A DNA stretch of 40,092 nt from Enterococcus thailandicus (GTDB lineage: Bacteria; Bacillota; Bacilli; Lactobacillales; Enterococcaceae), in contig NZ_JXLE01000022.1 of assembly GCF_001886265.1 (NCBI RefSeq), positions 253-40,344 on the forward strand. The letters run 5' to 3'. Positions 17,861 to 26,367 of this stretch are shown in pieces (positions within the stretch are counted from its first letter, which is position 1; every line of letters begins with the position of its first letter). The translations under genes were made by a program, and so were the position numbers. The notes below the pieces were generated by a model. The model worked only from the letters and a program-made list of their open reading frames with translations. It was not told where the DNA came from and searched no databases.

Positions 17861-19507
17861 ATGAATAATCAAAGAGGACCGACAGAAAAAGTTTTAACTG
17901 CCCAAGAAAAAATGGCTCGAGGCTCTGCTTGGATGACAACAAGTAATATCCTTTCGCGTTTATTGGGTGCGATTTATATTATTCCGTGGTATGCCTGGAT
18001 GGGCGAAAATGCAAAAGCAGCAAATGGTTTGTTTAACATGGGCTATAATATTTATGCGCTGTTTTTATTGATTTCAACAGCTGGGATTCCTGCGGCGATT
18101 GCCAAACAAACGGCTCGTTATAATTCATTAAATGAATATGGTACTTCTCGCCGACTTTTCTTCCGCGCTTTACAAATGATGGGGATTTTAGGCATTGTTT
18201 TTGCCGCGTTCATGTATCTTGCTTCACCTTGGCTTGCACATGCTTCTGGTGGCGGAGACGAATTGATTCCAACAATGCGTTCATTGAGTATTGCGGTATT
18301 GGTATTCCCATGTATGAGTGTAATTCGTGGGTATTTCCAAGGAAACCAAGACATGATGCCTTATGCACTTTCACAAATTGTTGAACAAGTTGCACGAATT
18401 TTCTACATGTTGTTGATGACGTTTATCATCATGAAGATGACTACAGGCGATTACGTGGCTGCAGTCACGCAATCAACGTTTGCCGCGTTTATCGGAATGT
18501 TAGTTAGTATTGTGGTTTTGCTTTATTATTTAAGAAAACAACAACCACTGATGAATCAGCATATTGAACATAGCAATAACCAAGTAAATGTAGCAACTAG
18601 GAAACTATTACTGGATACTATGAAAGAGGCTATTCCATTTATCATTGTTGGATCAGGGGTAACGATTTTCAAATTGGTTGACCAGTTTACGTTCATTCGA
18701 ATCATGTCTGCCACGACGGAATATTCAAAGGCACAGTTGCTTGATCTATTTTCTATTTTTAGCGCAAATCCAGATAAGTTAACGATGGTGGTCATTGCCT
18801 TAGCAACATCGATTGCCGCGACGGGCTTACCATTGATTACGGAAGCCATCACATTGAAGGATCGTCCTGGTTTGGCTAAGTTGACTAGTGGCAATCTACA
18901 ATTGTTTTCGTTTGTCATGTTTCCTGCTACCGCGGGTGTGATGTTGTTAGCTTATCCATTGAATACACTCTTTTACACACCAGATGTATTGGGCAGTAAA
19001 GTATTGGTCCAAGCAAGTTTTGTAGGCTTATTTTTAGGTTTGTATATGTTGATTTCTAATATGTTGCAAGGAATGTTTGAAAATCGTGCAGCTATTCGCT
19101 ACTTGTTGATAGGCTTTGTCGTGAAATTAATTTTACAGTATCCTGCGATCAGAATATTTCAAGTTTACGGACCGTTACTAGCAACCATGATTGGTTTCGC
19201 TGTTTCTTGTATCTTGATTCTTCGTAAAATGCACCAAGTCGTACGTTTTCGAGTTGGCTTTGTTTGGCGAAGAACGTTGTTGATTTTTATCATGACGCTA
19301 TTGATGTTGTTAGCAACAGGATTAACAAAGCAACTTTTAAGTTTATTCTTAAGCCAAGATAGTAAATTTGAATCATTGATTTTAGTCGTCAGTGTGGCTG
19401 GCGTGGGTGTAGCAGTTTATGGTTATTTAGCATTGAAAATTCGCTTGGCGGAGAAATTATTGGGTAGCAGTATGGTCCGACTACGTTATCGCTTACGAAT
19501 CAAATAA
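17861..19507 (+). CDS. murJ: Lipid II flippase MurJ (YtgP/SpoVB-like, MOP superfamily)
   Basis: Polytopic membrane protein of 548 residues with about 14 hydrophobic segments, of the polysaccharide biosynthesis/MurJ group. It is predicted to flip the lipid-linked peptidoglycan precursor across the cytoplasmic membrane. The start is placed at the ATG at 17861 (MNNQRGPTEKV); an in-frame TTG at 17837 would add eight residues but has no Shine-Dalgarno, and the ATG has only a weak one. After a hydrophilic leader, ARGSAWMTTSNILSRLLGA opens the first helix, as in Gram-positive YtgP. An RsuA-type gene follows after 80 bp, the same pair as ytgP-ytzG in Bacillus. Related family members flip other polyprenyl-linked sugars. 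Confidence 0.85.
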   Translation: MNNQRGPTEKVLTAQEKMARGSAWMTTSNILSRLLGAIYIIPWYAWMGENAKAANGLFNMGYNIYALFLLISTAGIPAAIAKQTARYNSLNEYGTSRRLFFRALQMMGILGIVFAAFMYLASPWLAHASGGGDELIPTMRSLSIAVLVFPCMSVIRGYFQGNQDMMPYALSQIVEQVARIFYMLLMTFIIMKMTTGDYVAAVTQSTFAAFIGMLVSIVVLLYYLRKQQPLMNQHIEHSNNQVNVATRKLLLDTMKEAIPFIIVGSGVTIFKLVDQFTFIRIMSATTEYSKAQLLDLFSIFSANPDKLTMVVIALATSIAATGLPLITEAITLKDRPGLAKLTSGNLQLFSFVMFPATAGVMLLAYPLNTLFYTPDVLGSKVLVQASFVGLFLGLYMLISNMLQGMFENRAAIRYLLIGFVVKLILQYPAIRIFQVYGPLLATMIGFAVSCILILRKMHQVVRFRVGFVWRRTLLIFIMTLLMLLATGLTKQLLSLFLSQDSKFESLILVVSVAGVGVAVYGYLALKIRLAEKLLGSSMVRLRYRLRIK

Positions 19508-19570
19508 AAAGAAAGAAGAGGAAGTTGCGACAAACGTCAATAGACTATTGTTGCAAGTTCTTTTCTTTTT
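19506..19570 (+). terminator. Possible weak terminator between murJ and rsuA
   Basis: TTGCGAC (19525-19531) pairs with GTTGCAA (19550-19556), with further A/G-rich to T/C-rich pairing outward, followed by CTTTTCTTTTT. The loop is large and the stem imperfect, so partial readthrough into rsuA is likely. Confidence 0.4.
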
Positions 19571-19587
19571 AGAAAGTAGGAAAACGC

Positions 19588-20307
19588 ATGCGTTTAGATA
19601 AATTTTTAGCCGATGTGGGGTTAGGCAGTCGAAAGGAAGTCAAAGGGTTAATCAAAAAAGGCCAAGTGACTGTTAATGGCAAAGTAATCAAAAGTGATAA
19701 GTTTCAGGTAAAAGAACTCTTAGATGAAATTGCTTATTTAGATGAAAAACTTATGTACCAAAAGAATTTTTATTATCTTTTAAATAAACCTGCGGGTGTG
19801 GTTTCTGCAACGCAAGATAACTATGATGAAACTGTTTTGGATTTGCTGAATGATTTTGATTATCGTGAGGATCTTTTTCCAGTAGGAAGATTGGATAAAG
19901 ATACGGAAGGCTTATTGCTCATAACCAATGATGGTGCTTTGGCACATCGACTATTGTCGCCGAAGAAACATGTTGAAAAAGAATATTTTGCAAAAGTAGC
20001 TGGGGTGATGACGGCAGAAGATATTGATGCTTTTTCAAAGGGATTGGTCATCAGTCAAGGGGAAGAAACACTTCCTGCTGTGTTAACGATTGATGCAGTG
20101 AACGAAGCCGAACAAACGTCAGACATTCGTTTGATTCTTCATGAAGGAAAATTTCATCAAGTGAAACGAATGGTGAAAGCTGTTGGCAAAGAAGTGACTT
20201 ACCTTAAACGAATCCGAATGGGAAATGTTGTATTACCTGCAGACTTAGGACTAGGTGAGTATCGGGAGTTGACGGCAGAGGAATTAGTAAAAATCCAAGA
20301 AAAGTAA
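19588..20307 (+). CDS. rsuA: RsuA-family rRNA pseudouridine synthase
   Basis: Pseudouridine synthase of 239 residues acting on rRNA, probably U516 of 16S rRNA in E. coli numbering. An N-terminal S4 RNA-binding domain (MRLDKFLADVGLGSRKE, about 1-60) precedes the catalytic domain. Asp103 in GRLDKDTEGLLL is the catalytic aspartate. YYLLNKPAGVVSA (62-74) and LHEGKFHQVKRM are further family motifs. AGTAGGAA upstream sets the ATG. The position behind murJ matches the Bacillus ytgP-ytzG order. The exact target base is inferred from the family. Confidence 0.88.
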   Translation: MRLDKFLADVGLGSRKEVKGLIKKGQVTVNGKVIKSDKFQVKELLDEIAYLDEKLMYQKNFYYLLNKPAGVVSATQDNYDETVLDLLNDFDYREDLFPVGRLDKDTEGLLLITNDGALAHRLLSPKKHVEKEYFAKVAGVMTAEDIDAFSKGLVISQGEETLPAVLTIDAVNEAEQTSDIRLILHEGKFHQVKRMVKAVGKEVTYLKRIRMGNVVLPADLGLGEYRELTAEELVKIQEK

Positions 20308-20332
20308 ACAATTAAAAAATTAGGTGCTATTC

Positions 20333-20436
20333 CTGCGTAAATACGCAAAAATAGGCAACCTCATTTAGTACAAATGAAAGGGGAGGAATCTGCTATATTC
20401 CTTCCTTTTTTTATTGATCAAACTCAAAAATAGGCA
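20333..20436. repeat. Nested hairpin and 12-bp direct repeat downstream of rsuA
   Basis: TGCGTA-AA-TACGCA (20333-20346) is a perfect small palindrome. It lies inside wider pairing of AGGTGCTATT with AATAGGCAACCT. CAAAAATAGGCA occurs at 20346-20357 and again at 20425-20436. Role unknown. Confidence 0.5.
20377..20412 (+). terminator. Intrinsic terminator of murJ-rsuA
   Basis: AAAGGGGAGGAAT (20377-20389) pairs with ATTCCTTCCTTTT (20397-20409) using G-T wobbles, running into a T7 tract. Confidence 0.8.
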
Positions 20437-20465
20437 GCGACCAATTAAAAATAGTTCAATATCAG

Positions 20466-20507
20466 CTATAGTTTGTTTCATTATACCTATAATTTGTTTA
20501 TTCAATC
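20466..20507. repeat. 21-bp tandem repeat upstream of the importer operon
   Basis: Two adjacent 21-bp units (20466-20486 and 20487-20507) share CTATA(G/A)TTTGTTT at 12 of 13 positions and a looser AT-rich tail. They lie directly upstream of the operon's -10 and cre site. A 21-bp direct repeat, two helical turns, is a typical footprint for an AraC-type activator, and one is encoded at 26360. Confidence 0.55.
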
Positions 20508-20529
20508 TTGTTTTTGAAAGCGCTATAAT
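20501..20529 (+). promoter_or_regulatory. Promoter of the ABC importer operon
   Basis: TATAAT (20524-20529) is a perfect -10, with a weak TTCAAT -35 17 bp upstream (20501-20506), suggesting dependence on an activator. Confidence 0.55.
20515..20528 (+). promoter_or_regulatory. cre site (CcpA) over the importer promoter
   Basis: TGAAAGCGCTATAA matches the catabolite-responsive element consensus TGWAANCGNTNWCA at 13 of 14 positions and overlaps the -10. CcpA bound here would block transcription when preferred sugars are present. Confidence 0.7.
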
Positions 20530-20561
20530 TACGGTGCGAACAAGTTGAAAGGAGTTTTTTG

Positions 20562-21509
20562 ATGAAAAAAAGAAAGGGGTTAAAACATTTTTTCTCGATG
20601 GTTTGGCGTTTTAAAGCTTTGATTTTAATGGCTGTGCCTGGAATGTTGTGGATGATTTTCTTCTTCTATATTCCAGTGTTAGCAAACGTGGTTGCCTTTA
20701 AAAATTTCCATATCTCTGCAGATGGATTTTTGGCAAGTTTGAGAGAGAGCCCGTGGGTTGGTTGGGAGAATTTCAAATTTTTATTTTCTTCAGATCAGGC
20801 ATTTTTAATTACGAAAAACACGATTTTGTATAATGTAGGATTTATTACACTAAACTTACTGATTTCGGTTGTTTTTGCCATTATCATGAGTGAATTAAGA
20901 AATAAAAAATTAGTAAAAGTGTATCAAACAATGTCATTACTACCTTATTTCTTGTCTTGGGTTATCATTAGTTACTTTGTTTATGCATTTTTGAGCCCAG
21001 ATAAAGGAATTTTCAACCAATGGCTGTTAGGTCATGGAAGAGAAGCAATCAATTGGTACAATGAACCAAAATATTGGCCATTTATTCTATTGTTCATTGG
21101 GACGTGGAAAGGAATCGGCTATAATAGTATCATTTACTTTGCTTCAGTAATGGGAATCGACCCCACTTACTATGAAGCAGCTATGGTTGATGGCGCAAGC
21201 AAATGGCAACAAATCAAACATGTGACAATTCCTCAATTAGTACCGTTGATGTCGATTTTAACGATTTTAGCTGTTGGGAATATATTCCGAGCTGATTTCG
21301 GATTGTTCTATAATATTCCAAGAAATTCAGGCGCACTGTATGACGTGACTCAAGTATTAGATACGTATATCTTTAATGGGTTGACTTCTACAGGTGACTT
21401 TGGAATGACTGCAGCAGCCGGATTGTATCAGTCAGTTGTAGGATTTGTTTTGTTAATGACTACGAATGCGATCGCACGTCGTTTCGACAGCGAATCAGCA
21501 TTGTTTTAG
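20562..21509 (+). CDS. Oligosaccharide ABC importer permease 1 (LplB-type)
   Basis: Inner-membrane permease of 315 residues, the first half of a CUT1-type carbohydrate importer in the LplB/YtcP-associated subgroup. Six hydrophobic helices are visible. The ATPase-contacting EAA loop is YYEAAMVDGASKWQQIKH (203-220). The start is the ATG at 20562, seven bases behind AAAGGAG; an in-frame TTG just before it is not needed. Permease 2 follows after 12 bases, then the binding lipoprotein. No ATPase gene is in the operon, so a shared MsmK-like ATPase encoded elsewhere is expected. The mannosidase neighbours point to a mannose-containing oligosaccharide as substrate. Confidence 0.9.
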   Translation: MKKRKGLKHFFSMVWRFKALILMAVPGMLWMIFFFYIPVLANVVAFKNFHISADGFLASLRESPWVGWENFKFLFSSDQAFLITKNTILYNVGFITLNLLISVVFAIIMSELRNKKLVKVYQTMSLLPYFLSWVIISYFVYAFLSPDKGIFNQWLLGHGREAINWYNEPKYWPFILLFIGTWKGIGYNSIIYFASVMGIDPTYYEAAMVDGASKWQQIKHVTIPQLVPLMSILTILAVGNIFRADFGLFYNIPRNSGALYDVTQVLDTYIFNGLTSTGDFGMTAAAGLYQSVVGFVLLMTTNAIARRFDSESALF

Positions 21510-21521
21510 GAGGGGGATTCG

Positions 21522-22442
21522 ATGAAAAAGAAAAAAGTAGAGCAGGTTCAAGTGCGAGCTTTCAGCAAACCAATGAATCTCTTTTCTAATTTATTGATCG
21601 CGATTTTTGCCTTCTCCTGCATCTTGCCGTTTCTATTTGTTATCGCGATTTCTTTGACAGATGAAACAGCGTTAGCAACTAATGGTTATAGTTTCTGGCC
21701 AGAAAAATTCAGTACATTTGGTTATACGTATCTATTTGGACAAATGCAAGAGAAAATTTTCCAAGCATTATTTGTAACAGTTTTAGTAACGGTTTTAGGA
21801 ACTTTGATTAATAGCACAGCCACTTCATTGTATGCCTATGCAATCTCTCGTTCTAATTTCCCGTTCCGTCGTTTCTTTACAGTCTTTTGTTTAATTACCA
21901 TGTTATTTTCACCAGGGATGGTAGCTAATTACTTGGTGATGACCAATTTGCTTCAATTAAAAGATACGATTTGGGCACTGATTTTGCCAATGGCAGTTAG
22001 CCCATTCAATATTATTGTGATGCGAACTTTCTTTAAGCGCTCAGTCTCAGATTCAATTATTGAGTCTGCCAGAATTGATGGAGCAAGCGAGTTGCGAATT
22101 TTTATTCAAATTGTGTTACCTTTAGCTGTTCCCGGAATTGCGACAATTAGCTTATTTGCCGCATTAGGTTACTGGAATGATTGGTTCAACGCATTACTTT
22201 ACATTCAAAATGATAACTTAGTCCCATTACAATACTTGTTGATGAAGATTCAAAGTAATATCCAATATCTCACACAAAATGCGGGAGCTGGAAGCCAGCT
22301 TGCTGGAGGTTTAGCAGCTGTACCAGGAGAATCAGCACGAATGGCAATCGTTGTTATCTCAACATTGCCAATTGCGATTAGCTACCCATTTTTCCAAAAA
22401 CATTTTGTCAAAGGGTTAACGATTGGTGGAGTCAAGGAATAA
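21522..22442 (+). CDS. Oligosaccharide ABC importer permease 2 (LplC/YtcP-type)
   Basis: Second permease, 306 residues with six predicted helices and the EAA loop IIESARIDGASELRIFIQ (179-196). A very strong Shine-Dalgarno, AGGAGGGGG, precedes the ATG. The sequence ends in KGLTIGGVKE, the usual C-terminus of YtcP/LplC-like permeases. It pairs with the upstream permease to form the membrane channel of the importer. The NgtP1/NgtP2 permeases of the pneumococcal N-glycan importer belong to the same general type. Confidence 0.9.
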   Translation: MKKKKVEQVQVRAFSKPMNLFSNLLIAIFAFSCILPFLFVIAISLTDETALATNGYSFWPEKFSTFGYTYLFGQMQEKIFQALFVTVLVTVLGTLINSTATSLYAYAISRSNFPFRRFFTVFCLITMLFSPGMVANYLVMTNLLQLKDTIWALILPMAVSPFNIIVMRTFFKRSVSDSIIESARIDGASELRIFIQIVLPLAVPGIATISLFAALGYWNDWFNALLYIQNDNLVPLQYLLMKIQSNIQYLTQNAGAGSQLAGGLAAVPGESARMAIVVISTLPIAISYPFFQKHFVKGLTIGGVKE

Positions 22443-22474
22443 ATAATAAATTATTTTATTTAGGAGGAAGTAAG

Positions 22475-23932
22475 ATGAAGTTATGGAAGAAACTAGCCTT
22501 TACAGGAGTTTCAGCGTTGATGGTTGGTACGTTAGCTGCTTGTGGTGGAGGTTCAAATGCAAGCAGTAATTCAGAAGGGTCTGACAGTATCACATTGCAG
22601 ATGTATCAAATCGGGGATAAGCCAGATAATTATGATGCATTGATGGAAGTGGCGAATAAACGAATCGAAGACAAAATTGGCGCGAAGGTCAATATCAACT
22701 ATATCGGTTTTGGGGACTACGAGAAAAAAATGAACGTAATCATTTCTTCTGGTGAAAACTACGATATCGCTTATGCAAATAACTATGTTTCTAATGCTCA
22801 AAAAGGTGCGTTTGCCGACCTAACTGAGTTAGCACCTAAATACGCTAAAGATGCTTATGATGCGTTAGACGAAGCCTATATTAAAGGAAATTTAGTCAAT
22901 GACAAATTATATGCGCTTCCAGTAAATGGCAATGTGTTTGCTCAACAAGTGTTAACTTTTAACAAACCATTGTTAGATAAATACAATCTTTCAATTGATG
23001 GAATCGAATCTTATGCAGATGCCGAAAAAGTTTTACAAGAATTCCACAAAAAAGAACCAAATACAGCTGCTTTCGCCATTGGTCAAGGCTTCAAAGTTCA
23101 AGGTGACTTCGATTATCCATTAGGAAATACGTTACCATTTGCCATTGATTTAAATGGAGACAAAGCAAAGATTATCAATCAATACGACAACAAAACTTAT
23201 GTTGACTTGCTTCGTACGATGCATAGCTGGTACCAACAAGGCTTGATTCCAAGTGATGCGGCAACAAGTAGCAAAGATTATCCTTTAGAAGGGAACACTT
23301 GGTTACTACGTGGCGAAACACAAGGGCCTTTCGATTATGGTGACACAATTTTAAGTAATGCAGCAAACCAAGAATTAGTTTCTAAATCAATCACTGTTCC
23401 TTTGAAATCAACAGGACAAGCACAAATGGCAAACTTCGTTGTTTCAAATACTTCAAAAAACAAAGAAAAAGCAGTTGAATTTTTAGGATTACTTAACAGC
23501 GATGCTGAATTATTGAACGGATTAGTTTGGGGAATTGAAGGCGAAGCGTGGGAAAAAGTAGACGGAACAGACGACAAGATCAAGTTGTTAGATGGTTACC
23601 AACCAAAAACACACATGTCTGCTTGGAACACAGGAAATAACGCAATTTTATACACACAAGAATCAATCACTGATGAAATGATCGCTACACGCGATAAATC
23701 AATTGAAGAAGCTGAAACTTCACCAATCTTAGGGTTCAGCTTTAATACAGACAGTGTTAAAACAGAAATCAGTAACATCTCAAACGTCATGAATCAGTAT
23801 ATGGATGGATTAAATACCGGAACAGTTGATCCAGACGAAACTTTGCCTAAATTGCTCGAGGCATTAGATAAAGCTGGTTACGAAAAAGTTTTAACTGAGA
23901 TGCAAAAACAATACGATGAATTTCGAAAATAA
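22475..23932 (+). CDS. Oligosaccharide-binding lipoprotein (LplA/NgtS-like)
   Basis: Extracellular solute-binding protein of 485 residues anchored to the membrane by lipid. The signal peptide ends in a lipobox LAAC with Cys23, followed by a Gly/Ser/Asn-rich linker. The mature part has the fold pattern of family 1 carbohydrate-binding proteins (ITLQMYQIGDKP, NVIISSGENYDIAYANNY) and a C-terminal region of the LplA/DUF3502 kind. AGGAGG precedes the ATG. It follows the two permeases in one operon and would deliver glycan to them. The preference for high-mannose or N-glycan fragments is inferred from the adjacent GH92, GH125 and GH38 genes. Confidence 0.9.
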   Translation: MKLWKKLAFTGVSALMVGTLAACGGGSNASSNSEGSDSITLQMYQIGDKPDNYDALMEVANKRIEDKIGAKVNINYIGFGDYEKKMNVIISSGENYDIAYANNYVSNAQKGAFADLTELAPKYAKDAYDALDEAYIKGNLVNDKLYALPVNGNVFAQQVLTFNKPLLDKYNLSIDGIESYADAEKVLQEFHKKEPNTAAFAIGQGFKVQGDFDYPLGNTLPFAIDLNGDKAKIINQYDNKTYVDLLRTMHSWYQQGLIPSDAATSSKDYPLEGNTWLLRGETQGPFDYGDTILSNAANQELVSKSITVPLKSTGQAQMANFVVSNTSKNKEKAVEFLGLLNSDAELLNGLVWGIEGEAWEKVDGTDDKIKLLDGYQPKTHMSAWNTGNNAILYTQESITDEMIATRDKSIEEAETSPILGFSFNTDSVKTEISNISNVMNQYMDGLNTGTVDPDETLPKLLEALDKAGYEKVLTEMQKQYDEFRK

Positions 23933-23941
23933 ATAAGTCTG

Positions 23942-23975
23942 ACAGCGAGCGGTTCCATCTGCTCGCTGTTCTTTA
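23942..23975 (+). terminator. Hairpin after the binding-protein gene (weak terminator)
   Basis: ACAGCGAGC (23942-23950) pairs perfectly with GCTCGCTGT (23961-23969) and is followed by the poor U-tract TCTTTATA. It may only reduce transcription into the yesL-yesM-yesN-like genes, or protect the upstream mRNA end. TATAAT at 23976-23981 could be the -10 of a separate promoter (weak TTCCAT -35 at 23953). Confidence 0.55.
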
Positions 23976-24017
23976 TATAATAAGAGAGAAAAGATTATGT
24001 TTTAAAAAGGAGATATT

Positions 24018-24632
24018 ATGTTAGGAAAAGCTTTGGAGACATTGTTCATTCGTGTGTGGGTAGTTGTTAAACTAACACTTTTTTTCTGGTTGTTTAGTCT
24101 AGCAGGCGGGATTGTTTTAGGAATTGGACCAGCGTTGAAAACAATTAATGAATTATTTTATCACTATGAGTTTGAGTACAAAGACATAACACTTAAGCAA
24201 GGTTGGTACTGTTTTAAGAAATATTTTAAGCGAGGAAATTATTTGTTTTTCTTCTTTTTTGCAGGGTTAGCTATTCTAAGTTATAATCTTTATCTTTCAG
24301 TTCAAATACAAGGACTTTTATTTTTGGGAATTGATTTTATTTTGTTGTTTGGTTTACTTTATTTGTTTGCAACGTATCAATGGAGTTTAATTTTAGATAG
24401 TGAATATGAAATGACATTCGGCAATGTGATTAAGTTAAGTTTTATTTCAAGTTTATCGAGCTTTTCTACGTTGTTGAAGATGATTATTGGTAGCGGGATT
24501 ATCCTTGCGTTGACGTGGCATTTCAAAGGTCTATTGTTATTTGGTTTGCTAGGTTTATTGACCGTATGGAATGTGTTGGCGACAAAAAAATGGCGCGAAG
24601 AATTAGCGGTTCGAATGGAAAACTATGAATAA
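24018..24632 (+). CDS. YesL-family membrane protein (DUF624)
   Basis: Integral membrane protein of 204 residues with about five to six hydrophobic segments, matching the YesL/DUF624 family by the N-terminal FWLFSLAGGIVLGIGPAL and the segment GWYCFKKYFKRGNY. Its biochemical function is unknown. Family members are commonly encoded beside carbohydrate ABC importers and YesM/YesN-type two-component systems, as here. AAAGGAGAT sets the ATG. The last eight bases overlap the start of the sensor kinase gene, so the two are translationally coupled and probably work together in sensing or transport. Confidence 0.87.
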   Translation: MLGKALETLFIRVWVVVKLTLFFWLFSLAGGIVLGIGPALKTINELFYHYEFEYKDITLKQGWYCFKKYFKRGNYLFFFFFAGLAILSYNLYLSVQIQGLLFLGIDFILLFGLLYLFATYQWSLILDSEYEMTFGNVIKLSFISSLSSFSTLLKMIIGSGIILALTWHFKGLLLFGLLGLLTVWNVLATKKWREELAVRMENYE

Positions 24633-26367
24633 TCCATTCAAAGTTTTATTTTCAAAAGGGACGTTGCTCAACCGTTTGTTGCGTAAATACGCAGTAGTGA
24701 TGACTGTACTCACAATTGGCGCAACAATTATTTTTAGTATCCATACTTGGAGTCAAAACCAAAATCAAGCAGAAAATGTCACCAATGAAGCACTGCAAAC
24801 GACAAATCGAATGCTAAATGATAAAACAACATTAAGCAAAATTATCAAAGATCAACTTCTGGGAAGTCCAGAAAAAATCGAGAATGCGACAACTTATCTG
24901 ACACAACCAATTGACCGGTATTTGATGTACGCATATACGCAACAAAGTAAAACCAATGAACTATTGTCTTTTCCAAATGAAATGTTGGATCTTTACGTCA
25001 ACTATGAAGAGCTAAGTTCTCTCTACATTGTTTTTAGTCAACTGCCAGAATATTTTGAGTCTACCAGAGAACACAAAGCGGGAATTGTTAAAACGGGAAC
25101 CCCGACATTAAAAAATGCTTTTTATATCAAAATGCCGATTACTCAAGGTGGCACGGAGCTGGGAAGCATCTTTGTTGGGTTCCAAAAGAAAGAATTGGAA
25201 TCCAGTTTAGAAAGCCTGAATGCTTTTAATGGCTTATCTTTGTACATGATTTCTGGCTCTGCTAATCGTCTGTATACTTTTCATAGCGCAGGACTAGCAC
25301 CAGAAAGCCGAAAGAAACAAGAAACACTGATTACACAAGAATTGGATAAGAATTCTGGACTCCCTTTATCGAAATTGGAAGAACATAACTTTGTTTCCTA
25401 TCAGGAATTATCTGGTGAGTACCGTATACTAGCAACGCTAGACCAACGAAATGTTTATCGAGAAACTGCAAGAAGTCTGGCACCATTGATTATTGGCGTG
25501 ATTCTTTTAGACAGTATTCTACTCGTATTCTTATATAAAACATTTAAACGTTATTCTCAGCAAATCGACGTAGTGATGCGTGCAATGAATGAAGCGGCAA
25601 ATGGTAATCTGGACACGCGAATTGCCCAGGAACAAACGGAGTATGAGCTGAAAGATTTAGCGCAAGGTATTAATACTATGTTGGATAGCATCAACCAATA
25701 CGTTGAAGATATCTATAAATTAGAAATCAAACAAAAAGATGCACATATGCGCGCATTACAAGCACAAATCAATCCTCATTTTCTTTACAACACATTGGAG
25801 TACATTCGAATGTATGCGTTGAGTGAGGGAAGCGAAGAACTTGCAGAAGTGGTCTATGCTTTCTCTGCATTATTAAGAAATAACACGAATCAAGAAACGA
25901 AAATTAGCCTTAAAGAAGAGCTGAATTTTTGTGAAAAGTATGTATTTCTCTACCAAATGCGTTATCCTAATCGTGTAGCCTATCATTTTTCGATTGAGGA
26001 ATCACTAGAGCAAATTGAAGTACCGAAATTTGTAATCCAACCACTAGTTGAAAACTATTTTAAACATGGAATTGATTTTACTCGTTATGATAACGCATTG
26101 AGCGTAAAAGTTTTTCAACAAGGATCATTTGTACAAATTCAAGTGAAAGATAACGGTAAAGGAGTTACTCCAGAGCAGTTAGTGTCAATTGAAAATCGAT
26201 TGGTACATCCAAAAGTCGAGTTACATGAATCAATTGGTTTGCAAAACGTAAATGAACGTTTACGCGCAAATTTCGGTAGCACGTACCGGATGCGATTGTT
26301 TGCGAATAAAGAAGGTGGCGTAACGATTAAAATTACATTTAAGAAGAAGGAGTCTGAAAATGTATAA
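24625..26367 (+). CDS. YesM-type sensor histidine kinase
   Basis: Membrane sensor kinase of 580 residues. Helix 1 (about 22-40) and helix 2 (about 285-304) flank a large extracellular domain of about 240 residues. A HAMP-like linker (about 305-358) leads to the His_kinase domain with phosphorylated His385 in QINPHFLYNTLE. The C-terminal ATPase domain shows the N-box IQPLVENYFKHG, the G1 box VKDNGKG and the G2 region SIGLQNVNERL. This LytS/YesM class senses extracellular sugars in many Firmicutes. It overlaps the yesL-like gene by 8 bases and the regulator gene by 8 bases, so the three form a coupled unit behind the importer. Confidence 0.92.
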   Translation: MNNPFKVLFSKGTLLNRLLRKYAVVMTVLTIGATIIFSIHTWSQNQNQAENVTNEALQTTNRMLNDKTTLSKIIKDQLLGSPEKIENATTYLTQPIDRYLMYAYTQQSKTNELLSFPNEMLDLYVNYEELSSLYIVFSQLPEYFESTREHKAGIVKTGTPTLKNAFYIKMPITQGGTELGSIFVGFQKKELESSLESLNAFNGLSLYMISGSANRLYTFHSAGLAPESRKKQETLITQELDKNSGLPLSKLEEHNFVSYQELSGEYRILATLDQRNVYRETARSLAPLIIGVILLDSILLVFLYKTFKRYSQQIDVVMRAMNEAANGNLDTRIAQEQTEYELKDLAQGINTMLDSINQYVEDIYKLEIKQKDAHMRALQAQINPHFLYNTLEYIRMYALSEGSEELAEVVYAFSALLRNNTNQETKISLKEELNFCEKYVFLYQMRYPNRVAYHFSIEESLEQIEVPKFVIQPLVENYFKHGIDFTRYDNALSVKVFQQGSFVQIQVKDNGKGVTPEQLVSIENRLVHPKVELHESIGLQNVNERLRANFGSTYRMRLFANKEGGVTIKITFKKKESENV

